Assembly (NCBI GenBank): GCA_016630905.1
Contig: WBMQ01000011.1
Location: 1,364,001 to 1,428,000, forward strand
DNA from: Capillidium heterosporum
Taxonomy: Eukaryota; Entomophthoromycota; Entomophthoromycetes; Entomophthorales; Capillidiaceae
Length of the DNA: 64,000 nt
Direction: 5' to 3'
Made by a program: the position numbers and the translations under genes. The notes below the pieces were generated by a model that saw only the letters and a list, made by a program, of their open reading frames with translations, searched no databases and was not told where the DNA came from. This document shows, in pieces, positions 1 through 11,896 of this stretch; the first letter of the stretch is position 1; each line of letters begins with the position of its first letter.

Positions 1-19
1 GTGAACCATGTAACACTAG

Positions 20-1874
20 GTTGCTGGACGGAAAATTCGAGAATCCAAGACAAGGTAAAAACGACGACAAGTCACATCCACCTATTCACCCCACGGCGGC
101 TGCCCCAGCTTTGGTAGGGGACGAACGTAAAGTCTACGACTTCATAACTCGAAGGTTCCTAGCCGCCTGCTCTCCCGATGCCAAAGGACACCAAACTACG
201 GCGCAGGTGACGATAAATGGCGAAATATTCACCGCAAAAGGTAATGCTACTTTAGCGTCAACCGAACTTTTAACTTTATGCAACTAGGTCTTACGGTCCT
301 TGAAAAGAACTTTTTGGAGATCTACCCCTTTCAGAAGTGGAGTGACCGCATGTTGCCTCCCTTCCAATTGAACGAAGAGTTCGTCCCTGATCGACTGGAA
401 CTCATCGAAGGTATCACAGCTCCACCGCAACTTCTCTCCGAGGCCGATCTCATCGCCATCATGAGTCGTAACGGTATCGGTAAGTTATTTTCAAGGCATG
501 TATGTCTTAATTTTTGGGGGTAAAAGGTACCGACGCCACCATTCACGAGCACATCAAGAAGATACTAGATCGCGACTACGTCTATAAACAGACGGGAACT
601 CAGCTCTTTGCCCCCTCCGATTTAGGCGTAGGGTTGGTCGAAGGATACGATTTAATTGGATTAGAGAAGTCGCTGAGTAAGCCGTACCTGCGACGCGAGG
701 TAAATTTATTCTTTTACGTTTGAGCTGGAAAGTACTGATTTTTTCAGTTCGAGAACAGCTTGAAAGCTATCTGTGAGGGGCAGCAACAAAAGGATACAGT
801 ACTTGGTGCTGCTTTAGAGATGTACAAGGAAGTATTCGATACGGCGTCCGAAAAGGCCGAAGTTCTGATCCAGGTGCCAGTTCATGTACATGATCTTTTA
901 CTAATTTTTGGAAATTTGCAGGCACTGGCAAAGTACTTGGCTATAAACTCCAACCCCACCTCGAGTTTACCCCAAGCCTTGGTAAAATATAGTTAAAATA
1001 GCAGCTAACCTTTTTTGTAGCGACCACCTCAAGAGGCCGTATTCAACTGCCCGTCCTGCCAACGGCCCATGCACTTAAAACACCTTACTGACAAAAGCTT
1101 CATTGGTGCTTTATATTTTTGTTTGATCGATGCTAATCTTTTGTCAAATAGGATGTTCGGGGTGGCCCAATTGCAACCAAAGCATCTGGTTCGAAGTCGA
1201 CAAGTTCGCGTCCGTCATCTTACTACCCGACCTATGTAGTAACTGCCAGGACTGTCCTACCCGCAAGTTCAAGTTTAAACTGTTGGATCGAGCTGCCATA
1301 GCTTACTATGGGGCTGAGGTAGCTACCCCTCATTTTTTTATTTTCTAAATTGTTTTAGGAGGTGGTGGCTTGTATCAAGTGTGATACAGCCTTTTGTGAG
1401 GCGCTCAACGTCAAGGCACGCTACTCTGCTGGCGACCCAAGGATCACCAATCCAGAGGGTAGAACTTCCAATGCTACGATCGCTATTAATCGAAATGTAA
1501 AGTTTTAACTTGCTAAATAGATCTTAACTTTATGCTTTGTAAAGCCACCTGATGGATCGATACGGTGCTTCCGATGTGATCAAGTAACTTTTGCTTGTTC
1601 CGCAATTTAAACTGATGCTTTTTTAATAAATAAGCCGGGTCATTTCGCCAACACCTGTCCCCAATTATCAAGTAACGCTACTGTCACACGAGGTGGTCGA
1701 GCTACGACACGAGGGAGTGGAGCTAGGAGGGCAGTTAGTCGAAGTGCTACCAGCTTCATTCGAGGTGATAGGGGTGTACGTGGCGCACGAGGTGGTGGTA
1801 GTAGAAGTGCTTCGACTCGTACATCCTCCACTGCAACGCGAGGTATTCGGCCCCGTAGGGCACGTGGTACTTAG
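20..1874 (+). CDS. TOP3: DNA topoisomerase III, C-terminal part (5' end outside window)
   Basis: This is a type IA topoisomerase, which cuts and passes single strands and normally works with a RecQ helicase and Rmi1 in the nucleus. Exons read 20-240, 288-479, 527-699, 748-873, 922-981, 1021-1105, 1152-1318, 1359-1496, 1545-1583 and 1635-1874; phases agree across all nine introns (39-51 nt) and give 479 residues. The first 19 bases look like the end of an intron (ending CTAG). Visible marks are the family stretch [20 protein letters not shown], a C4 zinc finger (FNCPSC ... GCSGWPNC), and a CCHC zinc knuckle (CFRC-x4-H-x4-C). The last roughly 60 residues are rich in Arg, Gly and Ser. The knuckle plus RG-rich tail resembles animal and plant Top3-alpha. 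The catalytic tyrosine region should lie upstream, outside the window. The gene converges on the aminotransferase with an 82-bp gap. Confidence 0.93.
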
Positions 1875-1918
1875 ATAAATTTGCGACCGACGTAATTATT
1901 AAACGTAAAAGTACCTGA

Positions 1919-1933
1919 AATAAAATATTTATT
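1919..1933. terminator. Shared two-way poly(A) signal
   Basis: AATAAA on the + strand (1919-1924) and AATAAA on the - strand (TTTATT at 1928-1933) sit back to back in a near-palindrome in the 82-bp gap between two convergent genes. It probably serves both 3' ends. The arrangement is seen directly; use of the signals is inferred. Confidence 0.6.
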
Positions 1934-1956
1934 GTGCATCACAAACAAAATTTAAT

Positions 1957-3297
1957 TTAAATCTTTTCCAAGAAGGCCTTGATGATTTCAATTACAACGT
2001 CGATCTGTTCCTTATTGACTACAAGTGGTGGAGTCAGTCGCAGCGTATTCTTGCCGGCTGAAAGCAGGAGGACCCTATTCTCGAACGCAAATTTAACAAG
2101 ATCTTCCACTTTGACTTTATCCTTTAACTCTACTCCAACCAGCAGACCCTGGCCTCTAATTTCTTGGATATAGTTTGAATCCAATTCTTGTAACCTAAGC
2201 TTCAGATAGTCACCCATCTCCGCGACATGGTCCAAAAGTTGCGGTTGAGTTAGTTGATCTAAGACATAGTCTCCGATCCTGGAAGCTAAGGGGTTGCCTC
2301 CGAACGTAGTACCATGGTCGCCAAAATTGATCTGGTCGGCCACTTTATCGCTGACTAAGACGGCGCCGATGGGGAACCCATTACCCAACGGTTTGGCACT
2401 TGACAGAATATCCGGCTTCAAATTGGGATCGGTCGCCAGGAGATGGTGGTGATACCACACCTTACCGGTACGCGCCAATCCACACTGAACCTCGTCGTAG
2501 ATCAATAAAGCATCCACCTCATCACATCGCTTCTTGATACTGCTTAAGAACTCCAAGTCCAAAGGGAGTACGCCGCCTTCCCCCTGCAACGGCTCTACGA
2601 TGACGCAAGCCGTCTTATCGTTGATAGTTTTGGAGATTGCTGAAGATTTGGTTTTATCTAAGAAGTTGACGCCAGGAATCAATGGCTGGAAAGGGTTCTG
2701 GTACTTGGGATTGAGAGTGACGGAGAGTGCGCCTAAACTGCGACCGTGGAATCCGTCCTTTAAGCCTACTATACCATACTTGTCCTGCTTACCTTTACCA
2801 ACCTGGTACTTGCGTGCGAACTTTAAGGCTGCTTCGTTGGCCTCTGTACCGCTGTTGCATAAAAATACTTTGTTGAGGTAGGGGTTTCCATCTTTGTTTA
2901 AGTCGGTTGTTTCAACCAACTTTTTAGCTAGTTCACCGGAATGGGGATTATAGAATAGATTGGAAGTGGTTATTAGTTGCTGGGCTTGGTCATGGATCAG
3001 ATCGGCTAGACCGGGTGGGTTATGACCTAATGAGTTGACAGCAATTGAAGAGGTGAAATCGAGGTACTGAGTAGAGTTGCTATCCTTGACTATACAGCCT
3101 TGGCCCGATACTATGACTAAGGGTTGGCGTTTGTAGAGGTTCAACAAGTACTTGTCACTGGTATTTATGATTTGAGAGGTGGATTGGCTATATAGCTTTT
3201 AAAAACAAATGTTAAATTGAATAAGTTTGTAAAAGATATTAATTGTAGGACTTACCCTTCTGCTATATACTGTAGATAAACTTGGATTGAACTTCAT
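1957..3297 (-). CDS. ARG8: Acetylornithine aminotransferase, mitochondrial
   Basis: This is a class-III PLP-dependent aminotransferase that converts N-acetylglutamate semialdehyde to N-acetylornithine in arginine synthesis. Two exons, 3256-3297 and 1957-3195 (complement), are joined by a 60-nt intron (GTAAGT...AAAAG) and give 426 residues. The short first exon supplies the start and a basic, Ser-rich leader (MKFNPSLSTVYSRR), as expected for mitochondrial import; without it the protein would lack a sensible start. Family marks are GTEANEAALKFAR, DGFHGRSLGALS, EPLQGEGG, the LLIYDEVQCGLARTG stretch, and the PLP lysine in SSAKPLGNGFPIGA. Ornithine aminotransferase is the main alternative, but the leader and length fit Arg8 well. 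Confidence 0.92.
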
Positions 3298-4105
3298 ATT
3301 TTTAAAGCTATAGAGAAAGATAGAGGAGGGTTGCATTTTCTTTAATATTCTTATGTTGATTTTTCAAAGCTATGACTCACATTCACTTTTTCTTACCACA
3401 GTTTTGGTTACGTATCCATCTGATACGAATTTTCGCCTATTCGAGAGAAATTGGGTGTATATCTTCACAATCTTATCACCTATATTTGGAAAGTAAGGTG
3501 TGATAAAGATTTAGTTTATATAGAGCTATCGGTATACTGGATTACCAGCTTTAGTCGGCTATCTAGATTTCATGTTTTGATAGACTTGGATATCCAGATA
3601 TTCCAAGTTTATAAAATAGTGTGCACTATCTGGGATCTTTATTAAGATCTAAGTTTATAGTAGCCCCATGCTTGAAATTCTAATGTATATTTATATCTTG
3701 GTATCAATATACTGGAATAAGTAGCTCATAGCTGATGTTTAGCCCAATACTAGCCTTTTGATATTAATTCAACCAAAGGAAACTATGAATAATAGAACTA
3801 AATGCTCTACATATCTCCATAAATCTACAACTATGTAAAAGTTATTTTTGGTATAGGTATCACCAACGATCCAGAGAACTTATAAATATGAATAAAATAT
3901 TCATTCTTGATATAGGGGTGATTATTGTGTCATTTTTTAAATATAATCCAATTATATAGCAAGTAGGTAGTCTATATATGGAATGGAGCAAGTATAAATT
4001 TCAATCGGATAGCAATATATTGGAAAGTTCATTTAACAAAGCTGCAAGGATAAAGAACCATAACTTTTAATGATTATAGATGCTTGAAATATAGAAGTTA
4101 AAGTT
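3298..4105. other. AT-rich intergenic
   Basis: Upstream region of the aminotransferase. I see no convincing exon, RNA gene or repeat here; the short open frame at 3451-3645 has no family features. Confidence 0.5.
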
Positions 4106-5800
4106 CATTTACACAGGTAAAGAAGGTTGAGTAACTACTTAATTGTGGATCTTACCTATCTCAATGGAAAAGTTGAGTTGAGGGCCTGCTTAAAAAGTCA
4201 GTCCGATTTTGCAGAGATTTAACATACCTTCTATAGCTCAGTTTTCCAGCTCAACAAGTGTATCTTCCAACTTTAGGCTTAGTAACTCAAAGAGCTGGGC
4301 GTACGGTAACTCGAAATCTATATTCAATATAGATGATCTATCAGCGTAATTTCAATTCCATAAGTTAAAGCATTTAGTTATGAAGCTAGCAAGTAAAAAG
4401 TTGAATCAGCTGAGGTTTTCAAAGCCAGATTGTTGTAACCTTACCTTGGGTTCGAAATCAACCGATATTATCTCACATTTGTCACTTTGTAAATATAAAC
4501 TTTCCAAGCTGGGTGCAAACTCCAGTAAGCGCTCTAGTTTTCTAACAGTATGGTTCTTTCTCATGTTGAATTGAAAGCTTGCAACTAAAGTAAGGTAGAA
4601 AGATTTAAAGCATTGAAGTATATATTCAAAGAAGTATAAAATCTCCAATTCGGACCAGAGGCTAGTATTGTGTATAGAAGAATCACTATTTGAGCCGTGA
4701 TCTTTATCCAAAGATCTCTTGACTGATGAATCTTTGAACTAGACGTTTAGCTCGGGCCATTTAATCTTTGGAAACAACTAGCTAGTTAAAAAGGTTCTGA
4801 TGCATTCCAAGTCCTTGGAGGAAGCTTCCTCTATCGTGACTGCCAATTAAGGTACATTTTCATAATAGGCCAGGCTATTGTCTGAGTGATCCTTGAAGCT
4901 TTTCAAATAAAGGAGCAGATACTTGAGGCTGAGGCACTTATCAAATTGATTAAAGCTGGACTTGTTGAAACCACAATTTAATATACAATCTTTGTAAACT
5001 GAGCATCAAGCTGGAGAAAGTGCATTCTCCAATTTAGAGAACTGTGGTTGAAGTGTTTGGAAATCGTCGTTACAATGGATGTGTAAGCAGATGTGCAGCT
5101 TCTTCAAGTTGCGTATGTGAATCTCAGTGAGCTAATTCATCCCAGTATCCTCGTATGAATAAATAAATTGAAATTCTTGAGGTTAGGGAGAGTAAGTCCT
5201 AGGTCGACAATATTCAAAGCCTACCACGAAACTCATCACAGTATCCAACTTTTGACTTGTAGAACTTCAACTTTCGAACCTTACTTAATCTGCTAAATCT
5301 AATCTTGTTGAAGTGACTTTAACAGCCTGCCTGATTGTAATATGAAGTCAAGTTGGTAAAGAAGTTGAGTCCAGACTTCCAACTATGATAAATGCATTTT
5401 GTGCCTTTTAGATATATGCGATAAAATTAGAAAAGAGTTTTAAATTTACTAGTCGAATACTTTAGATACTTGATCGCCATAAAACAAATCTTCGTAAATG
5501 AAAGGTATAGTTAAATGGTAAAATATTGTTTTGTTGGGTTGAAATTAGCTGTATCTTATCAAATCCTGAAATTATAGCTTCTAGGATCTCATTAAGAAAC
5601 TTTGATATTTGGCTTATGGTGCTAAGTTGGATATTTATCTCGAATGGAGCCATCTTGCAACTTTCGCTTTTCGTTGATGAAAAGTATGGCTTGATCAGTA
5701 AGTAATTTACAATTTGGGCACCGTCATTAATGTTTTTTATCAATTTGAAGCTTGCTGAATAGAGTTTTTGAGCATTCTGATAGGGTACTATTAGTAGCAA
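4106..5800 (-). pseudogene. Decayed leucine-rich-repeat (F-box/LRR-like) gene
   Basis: Read on the minus strand, the region holds broken open pieces with the spacing of leucine-rich repeats. Examples are LLEFAPSLESLYLQSDKCE (about 4500-4560), ISVDFEPKVRLQQSGFENLS (down to 4406), TEIHIRNLKKLHICLHIHC (about 5050-5140) and FDKCLSLKYLLLYLKSFKDH (about 4880-4960). Pieces change frame and contain several stops, and no clean splice sites join them. A further open piece (5462-5800) has no clear repeats. The pattern suits an old F-box/LRR family member; the F-box itself is not recognised. A conserved domain search of all three minus frames would settle the family. Confidence 0.45.
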
Positions 5801-6209
5801 TGTGACGGATTATCTAAATTAAACCTATACAGAAAAGTGTATGAGCTTATAGGTATATGCACTCGAATGGTCGTATTTGATGGAAAATTGACATTTATCT
5901 TTAGTTCTATAGACATCTACCTACGAAAATAATATTTTGGGCATTTTTATCAATTATAGCTTCAACTAATATCAATACTTCAACTAAAATGCAATACAGT
6001 TGACTAAACTGCCTCAATCTGAAAGGGTACCTCCTAATAAGATGATTTGCATCAAATAATGAACTAAAAGTAGACTTCTCTGGTTCAACACGAGTCTAGT
6101 AAAATCAAAACTTCATTCCGTATATTTGCAGAGACTGTGCTGGACCATAATAGCACTTTGAAAACACCTTAATTATTTATTTACAAACACCAAATATAAA
6201 TCCTAAAAA
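5801..6209. other. Intergenic, no feature seen
   Basis: AT-rich gap between the LRR relic and the 3' end of the Ser/Gln-rich gene. A TTTATTTA stretch near 6175-6182 could be the poly(A) signal of the minus-strand gene. Confidence 0.4.
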
Positions 6210-7712
6210 TCAATCCCTAATCACCTGAACCATTATCCTTCTACTAGAAACGCGTCGCTTCCTACGTCTATAGATCAAAGATCTGAAGTGGGGAAGTTCA
6301 ATCTTACTTTTACGTTCATTACTACCACTCTCTTTGACATTCAACTGCTGGAACGAAATAGCCGAGTCGTTGGTCATAGTCTCCTTACTAGCTTTCTCAG
6401 AGAGGTGAACTTTGGTGGAGAGGTTGATGGTGAACGGGGTAGGTTGGGTCTTAGCGTCAGATGTAGTAGTCGGTTTAGAGGACGGGAGGCTTTGACCAGA
6501 AGAATCGAGTCCGTTGATAAAGCTCTCGAACTGGACTGTAGACTGCTTGACTTTATTGAGTTGGGTAATGTGAGGATGCGAATTTGCAGGTTGATTACCA
6601 TCTTCCCCTTTCGATTCAATAATTCCTCCGCTACTTTTATTTTGAATCGGCACTAGAGAGGAGACTCTTGGTGGTATGATTAGGGAACCAACTTGCTTCC
6701 GTTTGGCAAGGTAGGTCAGCTTCCAGGTCCTACCACGTGCCTTGACGATAGAAGGACGGAATATACGTGTAGGCTTGATGGATAGCTGGGAGGAGTCGAC
6801 GTCTTCGTAGTCCGAATTGGAAGGTTGCGGGTCAGTATCTTCGACATTGATATCGGAGCTTAAGATCGGTTCAAAAGGTAATGGTTTACCTAAGTTCGGT
6901 TGATTGGCTTGAGTTGGAGCTTGCACTTGAGGCTTGCGTAGCAGAAAGGTGGGTTTGGATTGGAGGTTACGCTTTTGCGAACTACGTTTACGGCTACGTC
7001 GGACTAGCAAAGGCTGGGTTTTGATTGTCGAGCTTTGGATTTGGCTCTGGCTTGGTTCAATACTTTCTGCCATCGTATTACTACTATTGGCTTTATTAAT
7101 TGTAGATTGAGAAATTTGTTGTTGAGGCTGCTGTTTCTCAAACGATGTTTTATTGGGAAGTACAACTTCATCCAGCCACTGGCTAACCTTAGCCACCTGA
7201 TTTGGTCTCTCTTCAACCAGCTTGCTAAATGGATTGCTAGACTCCCCTTTAAACCCGTTCGACTTTTCGATTTGATTTACAAATGTATCATTGCTTATGC
7301 CAAGTCGACTACCATCCACTCTCTTAGCCAAGCTAGGTTCGATGATCTGCCCATTCTCACTTACAATAACTGATTTCGCGAAACTCACCCTCCTAGGTAC
7401 CCTGCCAAAAGCCTGTGTATTTATGGAGAATCTGACATTTGGGTCATAAGTGATGTTGCTGCTGGTAGGTTGACTTGGTTGACTCTGTTGACTACTACGT
7501 TGTCCTGAACTTAGCTGAGGAAACTCGTGGAATAGTCCTTGGGAGTCGCGGTAGTACTTTCCATAGTTAGAGACGTTGCCTAATACCGGCTGATGGATGA
7601 CTGGTGATGATGTTGGCTGTTGGCTGGAGATAGATGGGTCAGGAGAAGTTAAAAGTGCCTCTAACCGACTGACTAGCTCATCTTCCTCACTTAATCGTTG
7701 GTTCAACGCCAT
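6210..7712 (-). CDS. Ser/Gln-rich protein of unknown function with an RVSF motif
   Basis: An uninterrupted frame of 500 codons, starting at the first ATG (7712). The frame stays open a little further upstream without another ATG, so a short 5' exon is possible. I do not recognise the family. The protein is largely low-complexity: Ser-, Gln-, Pro- and Thr-rich tracts, then basic patches including the C-terminal YRRRKRRVSSRR. Around residues 105-115 lies VPRRVSFAKSV, a good match to the [RK]VxF docking motif of protein phosphatase 1 (codons at 7380-7391). A more ordered-looking stretch near residues 330-360 contains RTWKLTYLAKRKQVGS. There is no signal peptide or membrane segment, so a nuclear or cytosolic, largely disordered protein is likely. 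Length, steady codon use and lack of stops argue that it is a real gene. Confidence 0.75.
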   Translation of the reverse strand: MALNQRLSEEDELVSRLEALLTSPDPSISSQQPTSSPVIHQPVLGNVSNYGKYYRDSQGLFHEFPQLSSGQRSSQQSQPSQPTSSNITYDPNVRFSINTQAFGRVPRRVSFAKSVIVSENGQIIEPSLAKRVDGSRLGISNDTFVNQIEKSNGFKGESSNPFSKLVEERPNQVAKVSQWLDEVVLPNKTSFEKQQPQQQISQSTINKANSSNTMAESIEPSQSQIQSSTIKTQPLLVRRSRKRSSQKRNLQSKPTFLLRKPQVQAPTQANQPNLGKPLPFEPILSSDINVEDTDPQPSNSDYEDVDSSQLSIKPTRIFRPSIVKARGRTWKLTYLAKRKQVGSLIIPPRVSSLVPIQNKSSGGIIESKGEDGNQPANSHPHITQLNKVKQSTVQFESFINGLDSSGQSLPSSKPTTTSDAKTQPTPFTINLSTKVHLSEKASKETMTNDSAISFQQLNVKESGSNERKSKIELPHFRSLIYRRRKRRVSSRRIMVQVIRD

Positions 7713-8921
7713 TTTCTTTCTTGCTGGTGCTGGTGTTGAGGGAAATCTGAACTGGTTTACCAAATTCCCACCTTCAGTGGACTAATTACGTTGAAAGCTT
7801 TGGAGAGTAAAATTTGGACTGGAAACTTATATGCGAAATATTTTGGCTTTGGATTGTTTAGGGGTCAAGGGCCAATAGTTGCTGCTTACGTTAATCAACA
7901 TATCGCAGGTCTATATTTACCATACTGGTCTTAGGATAAACCATTTGAACCCGCTGTCAAGTCAGCTGTTTTGGCAAGGACGATACAAAAGCCTAAAACT
8001 CTGGACAATGAAATTGGCATCTTATGCTATTTTAAGAATTCGGCACGGTTCTGATTTACCAGACAGGTTTATTTTAACAAGTTCAAGATAAAGCGACAAG
8101 AAAATTGGATCTGAAAACTGTATGCTATAAAATTTAAAGTTATCTAAAAGATATTTAAGACCTACCTAACTGGTTGTTTATGGTTATTCAATTTGCGATA
8201 GATAGTTGTAGTGTTTTAATTTATTAAAGCTTTTGATATGGGCTATAGAGCTTATTTGAACAAATCCCAGTTTGGTAGTTCTGGTGGATATTTACGTAAC
8301 TGCCTTAATAGATCAAACATTCCAATCAATCTTTCTATCCTATAAATGAGTTCAAGCTTAAATTACGTAATAAATTTACTGCTAAATATGGAGTTAGAAA
8401 ATAGAGTTTGTAAACAAGAACCCTGATCAAATTTTGAAAGGAGCTTCAGAGATCAAAAGGAAGGGTTTAGTTAGATCAACATGTATGAACTTGAAGTAAA
8501 GCTTTATAAACTGGCTGTTCAAAGGAAGCTAGAAAGTTAACAAGAGTACAGTAGCAGATTGCAAAATAAGATATTTAAGAAGCAGATGAGATTGGACTTC
8601 ATCTGGCAAAAATATTTCGGTTCTTCAGCTTAGTGTAAAGCGGTTTGCAATCGAAACGTAAACCTTCAGAGGATATAGCAAGTAGTACGCTTTAAGCAGA
8701 TTACAGGGGCAACTATGAACAATTATTATAGATTCAAAAGCATACCATCTGGTTTAACCAGATTAAAACTATATACAATGCCTCATTTCTTCCTAGCAAA
8801 GCCAAGTTAATCTCAGGGGAGTATCAATCGTCAAGCACGCTTATATCGAATTGTGATCAATATAGATAATTTAAATGGAATGTCCATAGATTAGGTAATT
8901 AGCCTCACTAGAAGTAGGTTT
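7713..8921. other. Intergenic, no gene recognised
   Basis: Probable promoter of the minus-strand gene next to 7712, then AT-rich sequence. A 70-codon frame at 7879-8091 has no family features. Some phrases resemble degraded LRR coding sequence, but no piece can be defended. Confidence 0.4.
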
Positions 8922-10442
8922 AATATTGAAAATACCGACAGACTTGGGTTTATGAACTACGAACAATTCCTCAAAGTAGCACCACATGCAAATTCATGTT
9001 ACCTACGTATACTGGGAGATTATCCGAGTTAGTTGAAAATAGTCAACCATGAGGGTAATAGCCCCGATCTACTTTCATCTGCTTTAATGGCCTGTTTAAG
9101 TCGGCCCTTCAATCTATCTTTAAAATTCACTTATAGCGATATCTATCGCAACTCCTTGCAGAGCATCGAACGTATCTTGTCAAAATTTTACACTAACCTT
9201 AGTATTAACAGCTTAAGGAGACTTCTAACTCTGTTATGTCTCTCTAACTACATGAGCAATCATAACTTAATGCCTAAATACCTAGATCTTACGACATATA
9301 CGACTAAATCCTTCAAAGCAAGTATACGAACTTATCCTAAAGCTATCAGTAAATCAGAGTTACATAGCGACGCTTACTTCAGGCCTTTTCAGGTTTGGCG
9401 AACTGTTCTCTAGGTTTAAGTTGGTTTATAAGGGTGGTGATTGCAACTTCTCTTTCCTACCTAGCTTCTTTTCATTCAAGTTCTTCCTCTTCTCCGGGGC
9501 TTTTGGTTGCAAAGTTGGTAGACCTAAATCGTTGAGCCATAGTCAGAAGGTATGGAGCACTACTAACGTAATAATTGACAACTATGAGCAACATTGCAAC
9601 CCTAGCATAGATCTTTCAAATTTAAGTACCGCTCTAAGGATTCTTCCAAGTAGGATGAAGGTCATCTATAACAAAATTGTATCTTTCATGCTAAACTTGA
9701 ATGCATTGTTACAGTTTATCTTCCACATTGCTCCTAGTGCCTACCAAACCATTGATTCGAACGCCTTTGTCCTTGAAGGTTCTCCTAGAACATGTGTCCA
9801 TTTTAATAATATTACGCTATCCTATTCTATCTGTGTCTACAGTATGGTGATAAGTCTTCTCTGTTCCAGCGTTATCATAAAATCATATTTCAATATTTTT
9901 CCCTGTTACGAGTTACTACATCTCCTGAAAATGGCCCATAACCACTCGCTACTATACTTTCCTCTGTCAACAGATATTTGAAGAGGAAGTTGATTCAATA
10001 CGAAAGTGAAAGGACGCCTCTAGTTGAACCCATTAGTCAAACCATCAATAATTTTTTTGATGCCTACCATTAGCCTCAATTGATCGGCAAGATATGCCAC
10101 AATACAGCTTTTAACAGACTCAACCTACTGATTGCAATACTCAACAAACTAACACTTTCCCACTTTATCCATAGCAATAAACCTTTCATGCTAAAGAAGA
10201 TGGATAACATGAGCTATAATCTATTTAACATTGATGGTATTGTAGACGACTATAGCCTAAAGCACATTATCCGACGCATTATGAGTTCGTTAAGTTCCTG
10301 TATGGATCCTATCTTAGTGACCTTCAAATCCTTCACAAAATTCTCAAGTCTTATCTACAACTCCAATGCCGGTCCTACTTATGAACATATTCTGGAGGCC
10401 GGCTCTAACTTTACCATCCCAGTTTTAAATCTCTGGTTATAG
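8922..10442 (+). pseudogene. Decayed fungal Zn2Cys6-type transcription factor (middle homology region)
   Basis: Three open pieces follow each other: about 8922-9413 (with one in-frame stop at 9030), 9421-9981 and 10080-10442. The first contains SPDLLSSALMACLSRPFNL and, further on, SINSLRRLLTLLCLSNYMS, which recall the helical middle homology region of fungal binuclear-cluster regulators. The second contains GRPKSLSH, like the short GRP motif that follows in that domain. The third is a helical piece of a C-terminal type. No N-terminal zinc cluster is seen upstream. Frame changes between pieces and the internal stop argue for a dead gene, unless introns I did not detect remove them. The family call rests on pattern memory only. 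Confidence 0.45.
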
Positions 10443-11896
10443 TTTAACTATAATTGGATACCATCTTAATAAATCTTTAAATATCGAGATATAAGCTATA
10501 GCCTCGCATTCTAAAAAGAGTATAATGTTACCTTCCATACTCAATACTTTTTCCATTTATAACCTAATCACTGTATATAATTTTACATACTTTTATTGTA
10601 TAGAATACTCCTTTAAATCAACATCATCCACTATATTTAGCTGTTTACAAACTATGTAAGACTGTCTTGAAGACGGCATGCTAATGAAGTATAAAAAGCA
10701 GTTCTTTAATACAAATGCTGTCACCAAAATAAAACAAAGGCTCTATTAAATTGGAAGCTTAATCTTCGGCTTTTACTCTATAAAATCTTGAAATTTATAT
10801 AGGTTAGTTTACAAGCTTCAATATCACCGAGAAATACTTTTATTTCCGAATACAAACTCTATATAGTGATTTATGTCTTGTGGTATGTGTCAATCCCACC
10901 TAGCCAATAGATATCGTGATACCTAGCTAATTTGCAGTTTTTACTGACTTGGTGTCATATCTGATACATAACACAAGATGTAAACTCCTCTGATGCAAAG
11001 GAAATCTTGCAGTGGTACATAGGCTAGTCTGCCTAAATATGTGTATACACTTGTAGTTCCATATTATAGACTCATTCTATTTTATATTTTGTATAGCTTG
11101 TAAACAGCATTCTACTTGTAAAACTACAATCCTATTCAGATAGAGAGCTCCACAGATTCAAATTACAAATGCCTATAGTACTTTGCAAATTCAATATGCT
11201 GCAAAATATATACATGCCTGTTCAGATAAATCAGCCAAGCTTTTGCAACTGAATTTGTAAACTAGTATCCTCTTTTTCTGAACATAATGGTCATAAAGTA
11301 AGCCTTCGGCTCCATATTTGCCGATTCTTATCAGTAAGATTCTGGAGTTATTTCTCCGAATTGATTGAAGAAGTTAAATTTTTATCCGCAAAATGCTAAA
11401 GCCATTAGCGTAACCACATTTCCTTGAAGAAAGGCTGGTTCTAGCTCATCATTAGCTGATTTGAGTAAGAGGTATAGCAAACCTAACTGCTGAAATCAAG
11501 TCCATTTTATCCAATAATTTTACGGTATATTGAACTCTGATTAAAGGAAGGCTGCTCCATTTTCGCAACTCCAACTTTTAATTAATTTAACAGGTTACAA
11601 TAATACAAGGCTCAATACATAGACGAGGAAGGAACAAGGTACATATACTGTCAATTCAACATCACTTTACTACATTTATCCTTTGATAAGCAATGCCTTC
11701 AACTACCATTTTAAATTCATTTGAACTTATCTAAACCTTTCAGCTAGTTAGATTAATTCAGTTTAGTTGTTGAGAAGTTAGTACATTGGTTCGTCAATAT
11801 CAATTTATATTTTCAGCATAAGGTAAATTTAAAAGTATAATACATGAAGTTTTGACATAAACAACCCAATTTATTTCAGAGAATCAGCTAAATAGC
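10443..11896. other. AT-rich intergenic
   Basis: No convincing exon or repeat seen. The last few hundred bases should hold the kinesin promoter and 5' leader; no clear TATA element stands out. Confidence 0.5.
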
